A stretch of DNA of 61,340 nucleotides from Enterobacteriaceae bacterium UBA2655 (GTDB lineage Bacteria; Pseudomonadota; Gammaproteobacteria; Enterobacterales; Enterobacteriaceae): the NCBI GenBank assembly GCA_002359495.1, contig DENB01000098.1, forward strand, positions 1 to 61,340, given 5' to 3'. Shown one piece after another: positions 30,258-39,137 of the stretch (its first letter is position 1; the number at the start of each line of letters is the position of its first letter). A program made the translations under genes and the position numbers. The notes beneath the pieces are model-generated. The model was not told the DNA's origin. It saw nothing but the letters and a program-made list of their open reading frames with translations, and searched no databases.

Positions 30258-30290
30258 GCCTGTTCAAAGAGTTATGAACGGGCTTTTTTT
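30258..30290 (+). terminator. Rho-independent terminator after rep
   Basis: GCCTGTTC (30258-30265) pairs with GAACGGGC (30276-30283) with one G-T wobble, followed by TTTTTTT. It is 57 bases after the rep stop. Confidence 0.8.
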
Positions 30291-30350
30291 ATATCGACTG
30301 TAATAAAAAAGGATCCCCGCTCGGATCTTCCATCCTCTTTATGCTTTTTA

Positions 30351-31199
30351 GCATATAACTGATAACTTTCACTGCCCTCGCTTCTGCTGTCTGCATACGA
30401 CTGATAACCTTCGCCGCCATCCAAAACAGGTCAGAGCAAGGTTTGTATACGACCGGAAACCTTTTTGACGCTGAATTCGAGCGCTCCGGACAAAAATTTC
30501 CAGATATCGTGCTGATTAAAAAGTAAAAATAGAAGACGATTGATCAGAAGCGCGATGCAGAAAACAGACCTGACCTGAAAATGGAATCTGGGCTGAAACA
30601 TAGCAGCGATGGCTGCCTGGCATACGACTGGAAACCCGGTGAGCTTAATCTTCAACGCCCCTGCCGGCATAACCGCACTTTTCAGACTTTCAAGCGCGAC
30701 TGAATTTGTGAAGTGCAAGCCAAAACCCTGGAAAAGCTGAAGCGGCTACGCTAGTCGATCTGCCTGCAAGCGTTTTCTGGCGCAGACAAGCCTGAAATCT
30801 GCATATGACTGATAATCGTAGCATACAACCGATAACCTGATTTGTCTGGTCTTCATCTCTCCGGTTAGCGACAGAGCAGGGAACTGCGCGCTTTCGAAGC
30901 ATATGACCGAAAACTTTTCAGCATATGACTGATAACTTCTTTTGCATGAGATAAAACAGCAGCAGAGTTTGGTTCCGCAACGGACAAACGTACAGACAAT
31001 AACTCTCAGCATACGACCGATAACTTTTGCAATTATTTTAAGCCAGAATTCCCTGTCGCCAGCCGAACATGCGTATAAAAACAACTGATCAACACATCCT
31101 CTGCAATATAACGCGCATGTTTTGAACAAACCGCCTGCTTTTGCATACGACTGATAACCTCTCCGCCAGCGATTCAGCAAAACGGCATATGACTGATAA
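30351..31199 (-). repeat. Downstream iteron array (inverted copies, incompatibility region)
   Basis: About eleven copies of GCATAYGACYGATAA, the reverse complement of the origin iteron, start at 30351, 30393, 30445, 30620, 30801, 30821, 30899, 30921, 31009, 31143 and 31185. The copies at 30445, 30620 and 30899 are degenerate (GGAAA or GAAAA ends). Spacing is irregular, unlike the origin set. In P1, iterons downstream of repA (incA) titrate Rep and control copy number, and the same role is likely here. No gene is credible in this 1.1-kb stretch. Confidence 0.85.
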
Positions 31200-31270
31200 C
31201 TTTTCCGGTAAAGCGATCCCGTTGCCTGGGGCTATTCCGCCAACTCGTTAAATCGGCAGCAATTTTTATG

Positions 31271-31308
31271 GTGTACAACTTTTTTATGAAAAACGAAAAT
31301 TGTTGCAC
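31271..31308. promoter_or_regulatory. Possible par operator upstream of parA
   Basis: GTGTACAACTTTT and AAAATTGTTGCAC form an imperfect inverted repeat (9 of 13 positions) about 55 bases before parA. GTGTACA recurs at 31322. ParA of this class represses its own operon through such a dyad. Confidence 0.4.
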
Positions 31309-31360
31309 GTAGCAAAAGTCTGTGTACACTTGGCGAAAGTTGACCGGAGGGAGGAGCGGG

Positions 31361-32569
31361 ATGAAGAGCAATTATGGCGGCGTAGACGAAACGGCTCGCA
31401 GGGCGAATGCGATGCTGCGCAGTATGAGTGACGATATTATCGATAAGCGCCACGAGTTTGGTCTTAACCGTTACTATCAAACCTTTACACGCAACTCCGT
31501 CGCGAATATGCCTAAGCTCAGCCGCCGTGCGGTTGAGCAGGCGATTGAAGAGATGGAGGCGAACGGCCACGAGTTTGGCAAAAAGGATGCCGGCAACACC
31601 CGTCACTATGCGCTAACCGTACAGGATGTCGTTGATATCTATGCTCATCGCAAGGTGCCTAAATACCGCGACCTGCACAAAGGCGAAGGGCCTTTCGTCA
31701 TCTTTGTGGTGAATCTGAAAGGTGGCGTCTCGAAGACCGTCAGCACCGTCACCCTTGCTCATGGTCTGCGGGTTCATCCTGACCTGCTGCAATATGATCT
31801 GCGCAACCTGGTCATCGATCTCGATCCTCAGGCTTCAAGCACCATGTTTCTGAATCATACCAACAGCATCGGTTCAATCATGGAGACGGCGGCGCAGGCG
31901 ATGCTGAACGATCTGGATGCGGAGCAGCTGCATAAAGAGATTATTCAGCCAACCATTATTCCTGGCGTTGATATCATTCCTGCTTCGATCGATGACGGCT
32001 TCGTCGCCAGCCAGTGGAACGAGCTGGTTCGCGAGAACCTGCCCGGCGTCCTGCCTTCGGAAGTGCTGCGTCGCAATATCATTGACCGCGTAGGTAACGA
32101 TTACGATTTTATTTTCGTGGATACCGGCCCTCATCTCGATGCTTTCATGCTGAACGCCATTGCCGCCAGCGATTTGCTGCTGACGCCGACACCGCCGGCG
32201 CAGGTCGACTTCCATTCAACCCTGAAATACCTGACCCGACTGCCGGAAATGCTTGAGCAGCTGGAAGAAGAAGGGATTAACCCGCGCATCAAAGGCAACA
32301 TCGGTTTTATGTCGAAAATGACGACCAAGCGCGATCATGAGATGACGCACGGGCTGGCTCGCGACGTCTTCACCTCCTACATTCTGGATGCGGCGCTGCC
32401 GCGTCTCGATGGCTTTGAACGATGCGGAGAGACCTTCGATACCATTGTCAGCGCCGATCCGCAGTCCTATCCGGGCAGCGCCGAAGCGCTTAAAAACGCC
32501 AAACGGGAAGCGGAACGTTTTACCCAGGCGGTGTTTAAAAGGATTGAGTTTGTAAGGGGGATTAAATGA
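31361..32569 (+). CDS. parA: Plasmid partition ATPase ParA (type Ia)
   Basis: 402 residues from the ATG at 31361, which follows GGAGGGAGGAG; an in-frame GTG 13 codons upstream is less likely. An N-terminal helix-turn-helix region of about 110 residues, as in P1 ParA, binds the par operator. The deviant Walker A motif is K-G-G-V-S-K-T, and Walker B is F-V-D-T-G-P. ParA-ATP coats the nucleoid and moves ParB-bound plasmid copies apart. Its stop overlaps the parB start (ATGA). Confidence 0.93.
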   Translation: MKSNYGGVDETARRANAMLRSMSDDIIDKRHEFGLNRYYQTFTRNSVANMPKLSRRAVEQAIEEMEANGHEFGKKDAGNTRHYALTVQDVVDIYAHRKVPKYRDLHKGEGPFVIFVVNLKGGVSKTVSTVTLAHGLRVHPDLLQYDLRNLVIDLDPQASSTMFLNHTNSIGSIMETAAQAMLNDLDAEQLHKEIIQPTIIPGVDIIPASIDDGFVASQWNELVRENLPGVLPSEVLRRNIIDRVGNDYDFIFVDTGPHLDAFMLNAIAASDLLLTPTPPAQVDFHSTLKYLTRLPEMLEQLEEEGINPRIKGNIGFMSKMTTKRDHEMTHGLARDVFTSYILDAALPRLDGFERCGETFDTIVSADPQSYPGSAEALKNAKREAERFTQAVFKRIEFVRGIK

Positions 32570-33552
32570 CCAAAGTTATGAAAAAGATGGGCCGCACGCT
32601 GGGTAATTCCAATTTCTCCAAAATGCTCAGCGAGAGCGAAGGTGCGCGCGTCTTTGTCCTTAAATCGGGTAAAGAAGCCCGTTTCGTGCTGACCAAAATT
32701 TTACATGATGACATTGAAGCGCAAACTTACATCAACGCATCGGTCAATGGTCGCGACCAGTCATTGCTTACGCCTGAAGCCGTCAGCGATATTGCGCGCA
32801 CCATAAAATTGCAGCAGTTTTTTCCCGCCATCGGACGTGAGGTCAACGGGCGCATTGAGATTCTGGATGGGTCCCGCCGTCGCGCAGCCTGCCTCTATAA
32901 CGGCACGCCGTTTGAAGTATTGGTGACCAAAGAAAACCTCGATCTGGCCGACGCTCGCCAGCTGGCCGTTGATATTCAGACCGCCAAAGAACATACGCTG
33001 CGTGAGCTGGGAAAACGCCTTGAGCTTATGTACGCAAACGGCATGAATCAGGCCGAGATCGCGAAAGCGGAAGGCATTTCTCCGGCGAAAATCACTCGTG
33101 CCTTTCAGGCCGCCGCCGTCCCCGACGAGATGATTGCCGTTTTCCCTTCGGTCAGCGATCTGGCGATCGCGGATTATCAGCTGTTGCTGGAAATAGCCGA
33201 TAAGGCGAAAACGAAAAACGTCGGGCTTGATGACATCGTCGCAGGCGTACGCGAGCGAATCGGGAAGGAGGCTTTGTCCGATGCGGACGATCCTCTGACC
33301 AAAATGAAAATCGTGGGCTTTTTCCGTACCGTCAGCAACAGCCTGAAGGCAGCGAAGCCGGTGAAAAAAGCCGTAACCGAAAAGCTTTGTGATTTCAGCG
33401 ACAACAAACAGTTCGCGCGTAAAAAAAGCGATGCGGAGAAACGGCTGGTGTCCTATGAGTTCTCCCGTATTCCAGCCGCTTATCAGGCCGAGCTGGATGC
33501 CGCCATCAAAGCCGTGATCGAGAGAATGAAAGCGGAAGGCACGGCGCAGTAA
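32566..33552 (+). CDS. parB: Partition protein ParB (P1/SopB-like)
   Basis: 328 residues. ParB/Spo0J core: I-L-D-G-S-R-R-R-A-A-C-L, the CTP-binding region of ParB proteins, then an HTH in M-N-Q-A-E-I-A-K-A-E-G-I-S-P-A-K-I-T-R. The C-terminal dimerisation part is basic. It binds parS and loads the ParA ATPase. It is translationally coupled to parA. parS is expected within a few hundred bases, probably in the 400-base gap that follows, but I could not identify it by eye. Confidence 0.93.
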   Translation: MTKVMKKMGRTLGNSNFSKMLSESEGARVFVLKSGKEARFVLTKILHDDIEAQTYINASVNGRDQSLLTPEAVSDIARTIKLQQFFPAIGREVNGRIEILDGSRRRAACLYNGTPFEVLVTKENLDLADARQLAVDIQTAKEHTLRELGKRLELMYANGMNQAEIAKAEGISPAKITRAFQAAAVPDEMIAVFPSVSDLAIADYQLLLEIADKAKTKNVGLDDIVAGVRERIGKEALSDADDPLTKMKIVGFFRTVSNSLKAAKPVKKAVTEKLCDFSDNKQFARKKSDAEKRLVSYEFSRIPAAYQAELDAAIKAVIERMKAEGTAQ

Positions 33553-33954
33553 TCCATCGCGTCAGCGGCGAGGCGGGGCGATCAAGCCGCGCCTGGTAAC
33601 AGTATGCAACCTGGCGCGACCTCCGCTGTGAATGTCAGTCATGGTGAAAAAAGTGTCAATCCGCGAGAGATCAAATCATCGGCCAGGATCACAAAACGGA
33701 CGGGCAACAGGCCGGGTTTAAGATTTCGCCGCGATCCGAACGGCTTCGCGCCCGGGATGCAAGGCGCAAACGGCAGCTTTACGGAGCTGACTCTTTGCTG
33801 TGACGTTTTACCGGCAGACATCACGGTTATCCCGCCAGCGTCGCGTATCATCACCCTTCAGTTTTTTGATTTGTTGAATTTAACGCCATTCATCCATGTC
33901 GTTTCGATCCCGCATCGCTCTCCTGATGCCCGATCATCTCAACGAGGATAAACA
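33553..33954. other. Intergenic region after parB, likely containing parS
   Basis: About 400 bases without a convincing gene; an open frame here has no ribosome binding site or family resemblance. By analogy with P1, parS lies directly downstream of parB. I found no clear match to the P1 box motifs. Confidence 0.4.
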
Positions 33955-34491
33955 ATGAAAACTGCGCTTCGTAGTTATCTGTTTGCCGTATCGACGCTGC
34001 TGTTCGCTCTGCATGCTCCGCTGACGTTAGCGGCAGGAGAGGAGGAGGACGAGAATAAAACGCCGGACTGCCCGAAAGGTCAGGTCTACGACAGCAAGAC
34101 GAAAAAATGCGTACCTGAAAAAAACAGCATGCTTAGCGACGAAGATAAAACTCGCTACGCATACCATTTGGCGAAAAAGGGTGACTATCAGGCGGCGCTT
34201 AATCTGCTGGATACGCTGAAAAACCCGAACACGCGTGAAGCCTGGAACTACCGCGGTTATGCGACGCGCAAGCTTGGACGCACGGATGAGGGGATCGGCT
34301 ATTATCAGCGCGCGATTGCGATCGATCCCCGCTACGCTAAAGTGCGCGAATACCTTGGCGAAGCCTGGATGATCAAAGGCCGACCGGATCTGGCGAAGGA
34401 GCAGCTCGTGACGATTAAAACATTGTGCGGCATGGATTGCGAAGAGTACCGGGATTTGCAGGCGGCGATCGAAGGCCATCCTGAACCCTGA
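33955..34491 (+). CDS. Exported TPR-repeat protein
   Basis: 178 residues. Signal peptide (MKTALRSYLF...PLTLAAG), then an acidic EEEDE stretch and a small Cys pair (D-C-P-K-G-Q-V-Y-D...K-K-C-V-P). Two to three TPR units follow (about residues 70-150), e.g. A-W-N-Y-R-G-Y-A-T-R-K-L-G-R-T-D-E-G. The C-terminus has C-G-M-D-C. It is periplasmic, probably a scaffold. It starts a same-strand run with peroxiredoxin, DsbD-like, sigma and anti-sigma genes, a layout known from ECF/NrsF regulons. Confidence 0.82.
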   Translation: MKTALRSYLFAVSTLLFALHAPLTLAAGEEEDENKTPDCPKGQVYDSKTKKCVPEKNSMLSDEDKTRYAYHLAKKGDYQAALNLLDTLKNPNTREAWNYRGYATRKLGRTDEGIGYYQRAIAIDPRYAKVREYLGEAWMIKGRPDLAKEQLVTIKTLCGMDCEEYRDLQAAIEGHPEP

Positions 34492-34636
34492 CGCGTCAGG
34501 GATAAGAAAACCTGCGACGGCGGCCGCCACAAATCCGCACGATATTTTTTTATTTTGAGCGAAACTTTCTGCGCCTTCACAGCGAACTGTCAGTGAACGC
34601 TAAATTCAGGTTAACTCTCATTTGCTGGAGCCGAAG

Positions 34637-35218
34637 ATGAAAGAGATCAAAAAATTCGCACGTACGCTGACGCTGGCGGCTGCCATCGCCGCCTCTTTGA
34701 CCGCGCTGACTGCTCAGGCAGCGCTTCCGGTCGGCGCCAAAGCGCCCGATTTTGAACTGCAGGGCGCGTTAGGCGGCAAGCCGCTGACCTTCTCACTGCA
34801 AAAAGCGTTGCAGAAAGGTCCGGTGGTGCTCTATTTTTTCCCGGCCGCCTTCAGCGCAGGCTGTACCATCGAAGCGCATGATTTTGCCGAAGCCAGCGAC
34901 AGCTTTAACAAGCTGGGCGCGACGGTGGTCGGCGTGACGGCAGGAAATACCGATCAGGTAAGCGACTTTTCTAAACTGGAGTGCCGCGATAAGTTTGCGG
35001 TTGCCGCCGATCCTGGCGCCAAAGTCGCCGCTGAGTATAAAACCCTGATGGAAATGAAAGGCAAAACGCTCTCTGACCGGACTTCTTACGTGATTGCGCC
35101 GGACGGCGATATTTTGTTGAGCTATACCGATCGCAACCCGGAAACCCATATTCAGAAAACCCTCGACACGGTTAAGACCTGGAGCGAGTCACATCCGCAC
35201 GCTGCGGCGGCCAATTAA
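34637..35218 (+). CDS. Exported peroxiredoxin (AhpC/TSA, Bcp/PrxQ-like)
   Basis: 193 residues from the ATG at 34637; a TTG five codons upstream also opens the frame. The signal peptide ends near A-Q-A. The thioredoxin-like domain has the peroxidatic Cys76 in F-F-P-A-A-F-S-A-G-C-T, and Cys116 (K-L-E-C-R-D) is a candidate resolving Cys. It would reduce peroxides in the periplasm, drawing electrons from the DsbD-like protein encoded 23 bases downstream. Confidence 0.87.
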   Translation: MKEIKKFARTLTLAAAIAASLTALTAQAALPVGAKAPDFELQGALGGKPLTFSLQKALQKGPVVLYFFPAAFSAGCTIEAHDFAEASDSFNKLGATVVGVTAGNTDQVSDFSKLECRDKFAVAADPGAKVAAEYKTLMEMKGKTLSDRTSYVIAPDGDILLSYTDRNPETHIQKTLDTVKTWSESHPHAAAAN

Positions 35219-35241
35219 CCGTTACTGCTGCGAGGCTGCTT

Positions 35242-36474
35242 ATGTTAACTGCCATGTTGGCCGCCTTTGTCGGCGGCATAATCCTTAATCTCATGCCCTG
35301 CGTCTTTCCGGTTATCTCGCTGAAAGCGTTCGGCCTGCTGCGCCATCAGGGCGACAAGCGCGGCGCGCGCAGCGAAGGGCTGGCCTTTATGCTCGGCGTG
35401 ATTCTCGCCATGATGGCGCTGGCGGGGGTGCTTCTGGCGGCGCGCGCTGGCGGCGCGGCTATCGGTTGGGGATTTCAGCTTCAGTCGCCGCTGGTGATTG
35501 CCGTTCTCTCGCTGGTGATTTTAGGCGCCGCCCTCAACCTGCTGGGCGTGTTTGAGGTCGGGTTGTCGGTGCAGCGGGTAGGGGAGCTTTCCATCGGGCG
35601 CGGCGCCTTTGTTCGCTCGTCGCTGACCGGCGTGCTGGCGATCGTCGTCGCAACCCCGTGCTCCGCGCCTTTTATGGCCGGCGCCGTAGGGTATGCGCTG
35701 GTTCAGCCGCCCGCTGTTGCCCTGGCGATATTCTTCGCGCTGGCGCTGGGTTTTGCCGCGCCCTTTACGCTGCTTTCGCTGTTTCCCGCGCTGGCTAAGA
35801 TCCTGCCCAGGCCCGGCGCCTGGATGGATGTGCTGAAGCGCGGCCTGGCGTTTCCGATGCTGGGCGCTTATGCCTGGCTGGTTTGGGTGCTGTCGCAGCA
35901 GGCGGGAACGGCGGCGCTGGGCACGCTGCTGGCCTGTTCCGTGGCGTTGGGCTTCGCCGCCTGGCTTTACGGCATGGGGCAGCGTCGCCGCTATGCGGGC
36001 AAAGGGCACCGGATGCTGTTCGCGGCGACGGCGGCGCTGGCCGTCGCCATCATTGCGCCGCTGCCGGGCGTAATGAAACCTTCCTCCACGCTCTCTGTCG
36101 ACCCGCAAACCGTCAGCGCGGCGCCGATCGTCTGGACGCCGCAAACGGTGAGCGACCGCCGCGGGCAGGGTAAGCCGATTTTTGTCAATTTCACCGCCTC
36201 CTGGTGTATAACCTGCCAGGTGAATGACCGGACATCGCTTTCAACTCAGGCGGTTAAACAGGCGATGGCGAAAACCGGCACCTATTATATGGTGGCGGAC
36301 TCCACTAAATTTAATCCCGACGTTGATGACGCGCTGAGTCAGTTTGGGCAGGGGGGATTGCCGCTCTATGTGGTTTATCCGGCCGACGGCGGCTCGCCTG
36401 TGGTTTTGCCTCAAGTATTAACGCCTGACATCGTCGTTAACGCCTTAAACAAGGCGACGGGCAAGAAAACGTGA
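35242..36474 (+). CDS. Short DsbD-like thiol:disulfide transporter (CcdA plus thioredoxin)
   Basis: 410 residues. The N-terminal two thirds form a CcdA/DsbD-beta membrane domain of about eight segments with two redox Cys: Cys20 in L-M-P-C-V-F-P-V-I-S-L-K and the T-P-C-S-A-P-F Cys near residue 137. The C-terminal thioredoxin domain has W-C-I-T-C-Q. The N-terminal alpha domain of classical DsbD is missing, so it resembles the short DsbD/ScsB-type forms. It moves electrons from cytoplasmic thioredoxin to the periplasm, here most likely to the neighbouring peroxiredoxin. Confidence 0.87.
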   Translation: MLTAMLAAFVGGIILNLMPCVFPVISLKAFGLLRHQGDKRGARSEGLAFMLGVILAMMALAGVLLAARAGGAAIGWGFQLQSPLVIAVLSLVILGAALNLLGVFEVGLSVQRVGELSIGRGAFVRSSLTGVLAIVVATPCSAPFMAGAVGYALVQPPAVALAIFFALALGFAAPFTLLSLFPALAKILPRPGAWMDVLKRGLAFPMLGAYAWLVWVLSQQAGTAALGTLLACSVALGFAAWLYGMGQRRRYAGKGHRMLFAATAALAVAIIAPLPGVMKPSSTLSVDPQTVSAAPIVWTPQTVSDRRGQGKPIFVNFTASWCITCQVNDRTSLSTQAVKQAMAKTGTYYMVADSTKFNPDVDDALSQFGQGGLPLYVVYPADGGSPVVLPQVLTPDIVVNALNKATGKKT

Positions 36475-36524
36475 CCCGCCTGGCGACATGCGGACAAAAC
36501 GTCTTCATAGCTACAGGGTGAAAT

Positions 36525-37097
36525 ATGGATAAGTGCAACGCCATTACGCGCGAGATGTGGCCCGGCCTGATGGCGCGCGCCCAGGCTGGCGATCAGCGGG
36601 CCTACACGCAGCTGCTGAAATCGCTGGTGCCGGTGATCCGTTCGCTGGCGTCGAAACAGATTGCGGACGAGGCGCTGGCGGAAGATGTCGTACAGGATGT
36701 CCTGCTCACTCTGCATCGCGTGCGGCACACCTATGATCCCGACTATCCTTTTTTGCCCTGGCTGATGGCGATCGTGTCGGCGCGCGCGGTGGATGCGTTG
36801 CGCCGTCGCGGGCGCCATCAGCGATGGGAAGTTGACGACGCGACGATCCCGTTATCCGCAGTTGATAACGCCGCCGCGGTAAACGGCGCGCGTCAGGAGA
36901 CTCACGACAGGCTGGCGCATTTTTTAGGTCAGCTTCCCGTACGTCAGCGGGAAATCGTGGAGCATGTGCATTTGCGGGAGATGAGTCTCTCTGAAGCCGC
37001 AGCGCAACACAACCTGAGCGTGGCGGCGGTGAAATCCTTATTGCATCGCGCATTGAAAAATTTACGGCGGTTCGGAGCCAACGATGAAAGATCATGA
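36525..37097 (+). CDS. ECF-family RNA polymerase sigma factor
   Basis: 190 residues with ECF domains only. Region sigma2 spans about residues 20-90 (A-E-D-V-V-Q-D-V-L-L-T-L-H, then P-F-L-P-W-L-M-A-I). Region sigma4 has the helix-turn-helix M-S-L-S-E-A-A-A-Q-H-N-L-S-V-A-A-V-K-S-L-L-H-R-A-L. It overlaps the NrsF-type gene by 14 bases, so sigma and anti-sigma are translationally coupled. The gene group is the likely regulon: TPR, peroxiredoxin and DsbD-like proteins. Confidence 0.88.
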   Translation: MDKCNAITREMWPGLMARAQAGDQRAYTQLLKSLVPVIRSLASKQIADEALAEDVVQDVLLTLHRVRHTYDPDYPFLPWLMAIVSARAVDALRRRGRHQRWEVDDATIPLSAVDNAAAVNGARQETHDRLAHFLGQLPVRQREIVEHVHLREMSLSEAAAQHNLSVAAVKSLLHRALKNLRRFGANDERS

Positions 37098-37722
37098 CCT
37101 GTTAATTGAACGGCTGAGCCAGTCCGCGCGACCGGTGAAGCGGCCCCTGCCGCCCGGCTGGCGCGTGCTTGTCTGGGCGTTGCTGGCGCTGCCCTGCGGC
37201 GCTGTCGCCGGTTTGCTGGCGCGGCGCGCGCTGACCGACTGGTCGCAATCCGGCGCGCTCTGGACCGGAATACAGCTGGCGTTATCTCTGCTGATAAGCG
37301 TGCTGGCGGTGCGCTCGGCTTTTACCATGAGTATCGCCGGACGGCACGGCACAGGCTGGAAAGCCTTTCTGCCCTTAACGGCGATCTGGCTGACGGTCAG
37401 CCTCGCCAACATGCCGACAGACAAACTCTCAACCAGCATTGCGGAAGGAAGCGGCTGTTACCTTTTTCTGGTTATGGTCAGCGCGCCGATGGCGGCGATT
37501 ATGATCGCGATTATGCGTCGGACGCTGTCGTTATATCCCGTACGCAGCCTGGCGATGGCGGGATTCGGCGTTTCGTGGATGGCGATGAGCCTGCTCGCTT
37601 TCTGCCATCCGGTGCATTTCCACCTGCACGATCTCGTTATGCACCTGGCGGCAAGCGTTACTACCGTGGCGCTGACCGTCGTCGCCGGACGACGCTGGGT
37701 TGCGATCCGACCGGTTCCCTGA
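37084..37722 (+). CDS. NrsF-family (DUF1109) anti-sigma factor
   Basis: A 212-residue integral membrane protein with about six hydrophobic segments and a short cytoplasmic N-terminus, the DUF1109/NrsF pattern. Cys125 (S-G-C-Y-L-F) and Cys174 (A-F-C-H-P-V-H-F-H) are 49 residues apart; Caulobacter NrsF has, as I recall, two essential Cys (131 and 181) 50 apart. They are thought to sense heavy metals or oxidants and release the sigma factor. The C174-H-P-V-H-F-H-L-H segment could bind metal. It overlaps the sigma factor gene. Confidence 0.85.
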   Translation: MKDHDLLIERLSQSARPVKRPLPPGWRVLVWALLALPCGAVAGLLARRALTDWSQSGALWTGIQLALSLLISVLAVRSAFTMSIAGRHGTGWKAFLPLTAIWLTVSLANMPTDKLSTSIAEGSGCYLFLVMVSAPMAAIMIAIMRRTLSLYPVRSLAMAGFGVSWMAMSLLAFCHPVHFHLHDLVMHLAASVTTVALTVVAGRRWVAIRPVP

Positions 37723-37901
37723 GTAAAGGCCGCGTTTTCAGAGCCGAAGGGCAGGGGTATTGGCCCATCATCCGGCAAGTGCAGCTGGTTATTTTTCCGG
37801 CGCGCATTCAGTCATAACACTAATGGTTTCTTTCTGAAATATTAAATTATGGTAATTGAATCAGCAACATATGCTGTGACGAACCTCTTTCTTTAACAAA
37901 A
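37723..37901. other. Intergenic gap
   Basis: Nothing identifiable; it becomes AT-rich towards the small gene at 37902. Confidence 0.4.
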
Positions 37902-38069
37902 ATGAAATGCAGAGCGAGGGTAAGGCGTGATTTGTCGTCGCTGACAATACGCATTCCGAAAGAACTTAAGGAAAGAGTGAAAGCCTGTACTAAAGAGAAC
38001 GACGACAATCTTAACCTCGATGAGTTTTCAACCTTGTCAGTCTGGCTGAAGAGCCACGGGCTTAGATAG
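37902..38069 (+). CDS. Small ribbon-helix-helix-like (Arc-type) protein
   Basis: A 55-residue ORF. Its central part L-T-I-R-I-P-K-E-L-K-E-R-V-K-A-C looks like a ribbon-helix-helix DNA-binding strand and helix. A TTG at codon 11 with AAGG upstream may be the real start, giving a protein of 45 residues. It could be a small regulator or half of a lost toxin-antitoxin pair. The identification rests on a short motif only. Confidence 0.45.
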   Translation: MKCRARVRRDLSSLTIRIPKELKERVKACTKENDDNLNLDEFSTLSVWLKSHGLR

Positions 38070-38383
38070 TGCGCGAACCCGACGGATTTTTCCTGCTGCG
38101 CGAATAGCAGATATCGCTAATTGTGCGCTGATATTGGCGCAAAGGCCGTAAACAAGCCATAGTTGAGAAGCTTCTGACTAATAGATTAATGGATGGCGTT
38201 GCAGGAAAAGCGATCGGCAACCTGTAAAACAAACAGCGAATTTTGCTTAACTGATTGATATGGAAGTGATTATCATTCAGTATATATGGCGTTGGAAATG
38301 AGACCCCGGTATACGCAGGGCTGAATGGTATGGCTTCATCATTGTCGAGGTAAATTTTTTTAATCTGATATGAGGAATTTCTC
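38070..38383. other. Gap upstream of the ycgZ-like gene
   Basis: About 310 bases with no credible gene. AT-rich in its second half; presumably holds the ycgZ-like promoter. Confidence 0.4.
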
Positions 38384-38632
38384 ATGTGTCAGGACGGACA
38401 GGGCACCCCGACCGGAGGTGACATTGCCCGCTATTTCGGCAACGCCGATCGGCCTTCTCAGCAGGAAACGCTGGGACAAGTAGTTATAGAGATCCTGCGC
38501 GAAGGAAAAAGTCTTAACCGCACCACCCTTTGCGCCAGGCTGCTTTTTCATCTTGACGCTGCTGACAGTCCGGAGCAGGAAAAGCATTATCATGAACTTA
38601 TTCGACTGTTGTTTATGCGAGGCGCCTCATAA
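38384..38632 (+). CDS. YcgZ-like connector protein
   Basis: 82 residues close to E. coli YcgZ: I-A-R-Y-F-G-N-A, Q-Q-E-T-L-G-Q-V-V-I-E-I-L-R-E-G-K-S-L-N-R, then L-C-A-R-L-L and the end Q-E-K-H-Y-H-E-L-I-R-L-L-F. In E. coli ycgZ-ymgA-ariR form a BluR-controlled operon whose products act through the Rcs phosphorelay to favour capsule/colanic acid and biofilm (established for E. coli). A TGAGGA site precedes the ATG. A ymgA-like gene follows, so the operon order is kept. Confidence 0.82.
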   Translation: MCQDGQGTPTGGDIARYFGNADRPSQQETLGQVVIEILREGKSLNRTTLCARLLFHLDAADSPEQEKHYHELIRLLFMRGAS

Positions 38633-38764
38633 AGTGTGACGGGTAGTACAGCCGCCGGGTTATGTTGCGGTTTCGCCGTACGCTTTCGGATAACAAACTT
38701 TGATAACTGCCGGGACTTTTAAACGAAGATATTCAGGCAGGCAACCGAATTAACTGATGCTGAT

Positions 38765-39058
38765 ATGAACAGAAATGACGACGAAAAACTGACTGATATT
38801 CTGATGGGCGAAGCTTTTCTGGCGCTTTTACACGCGGGCGGTCCCTTATCGGCAGGCAGGCTTATTGCAAAGCTGCGAGCGATAGCGATGCTGGAAAAAA
38901 GCGAAACCCGCAAGCAGGCCTGTGAACGCGCTATCGCAGAAGTACGCAGCAGCCTGAGTTACCAACGCGATCAAAGCAGGTCCGGGGTTCACAGCCTCGA
39001 TAACAATCGATTTTTGTTCGGCAACGACTATCCGACTGACGACACGCGCATTCATTAA
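38765..39058 (+). CDS. YmgA-like connector protein
   Basis: 97 residues. The C-terminal stretch D-N-N-R-F-L-F-G-N...T-R-I-H matches the end of E. coli YmgA (D-N-K-S-M-F-N-G...N-R-I-H), and the helical region G-E-A-F-L-A-L-L with L-I-A-K-L fits the YmgB/YmgA dimer fold. It lies 132 bases after the YcgZ-like gene on the same strand. No clear Shine-Dalgarno is seen before this ATG. Confidence 0.7.
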   Translation: MNRNDDEKLTDILMGEAFLALLHAGGPLSAGRLIAKLRAIAMLEKSETRKQACERAIAEVRSSLSYQRDQSRSGVHSLDNNRFLFGNDYPTDDTRIH

Positions 39059-39137
39059 GATATAACAGGTCATTTCGTCGCCGGATTATCGGCACGCTGA
39101 AGATGTCGCAACGCAGACAGGCAACAGCGACGACGCG

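Noticed and set aside
30431..31180. Minus-strand frames across the downstream iterons (95 and 144 codons)
   Set aside because: They run through the repeats, have no ribosome binding site and no family resemblance.
30351..31199. Repeat array considered as a CRISPR
   Set aside because: The 15-base units are irregularly spaced, match the origin iterons in inverted orientation and lack uniform spacers or cas genes.
33604..33951. 115-codon frame after parB
   Set aside because: No ribosome binding site or recognised motif; this region more likely holds parS.
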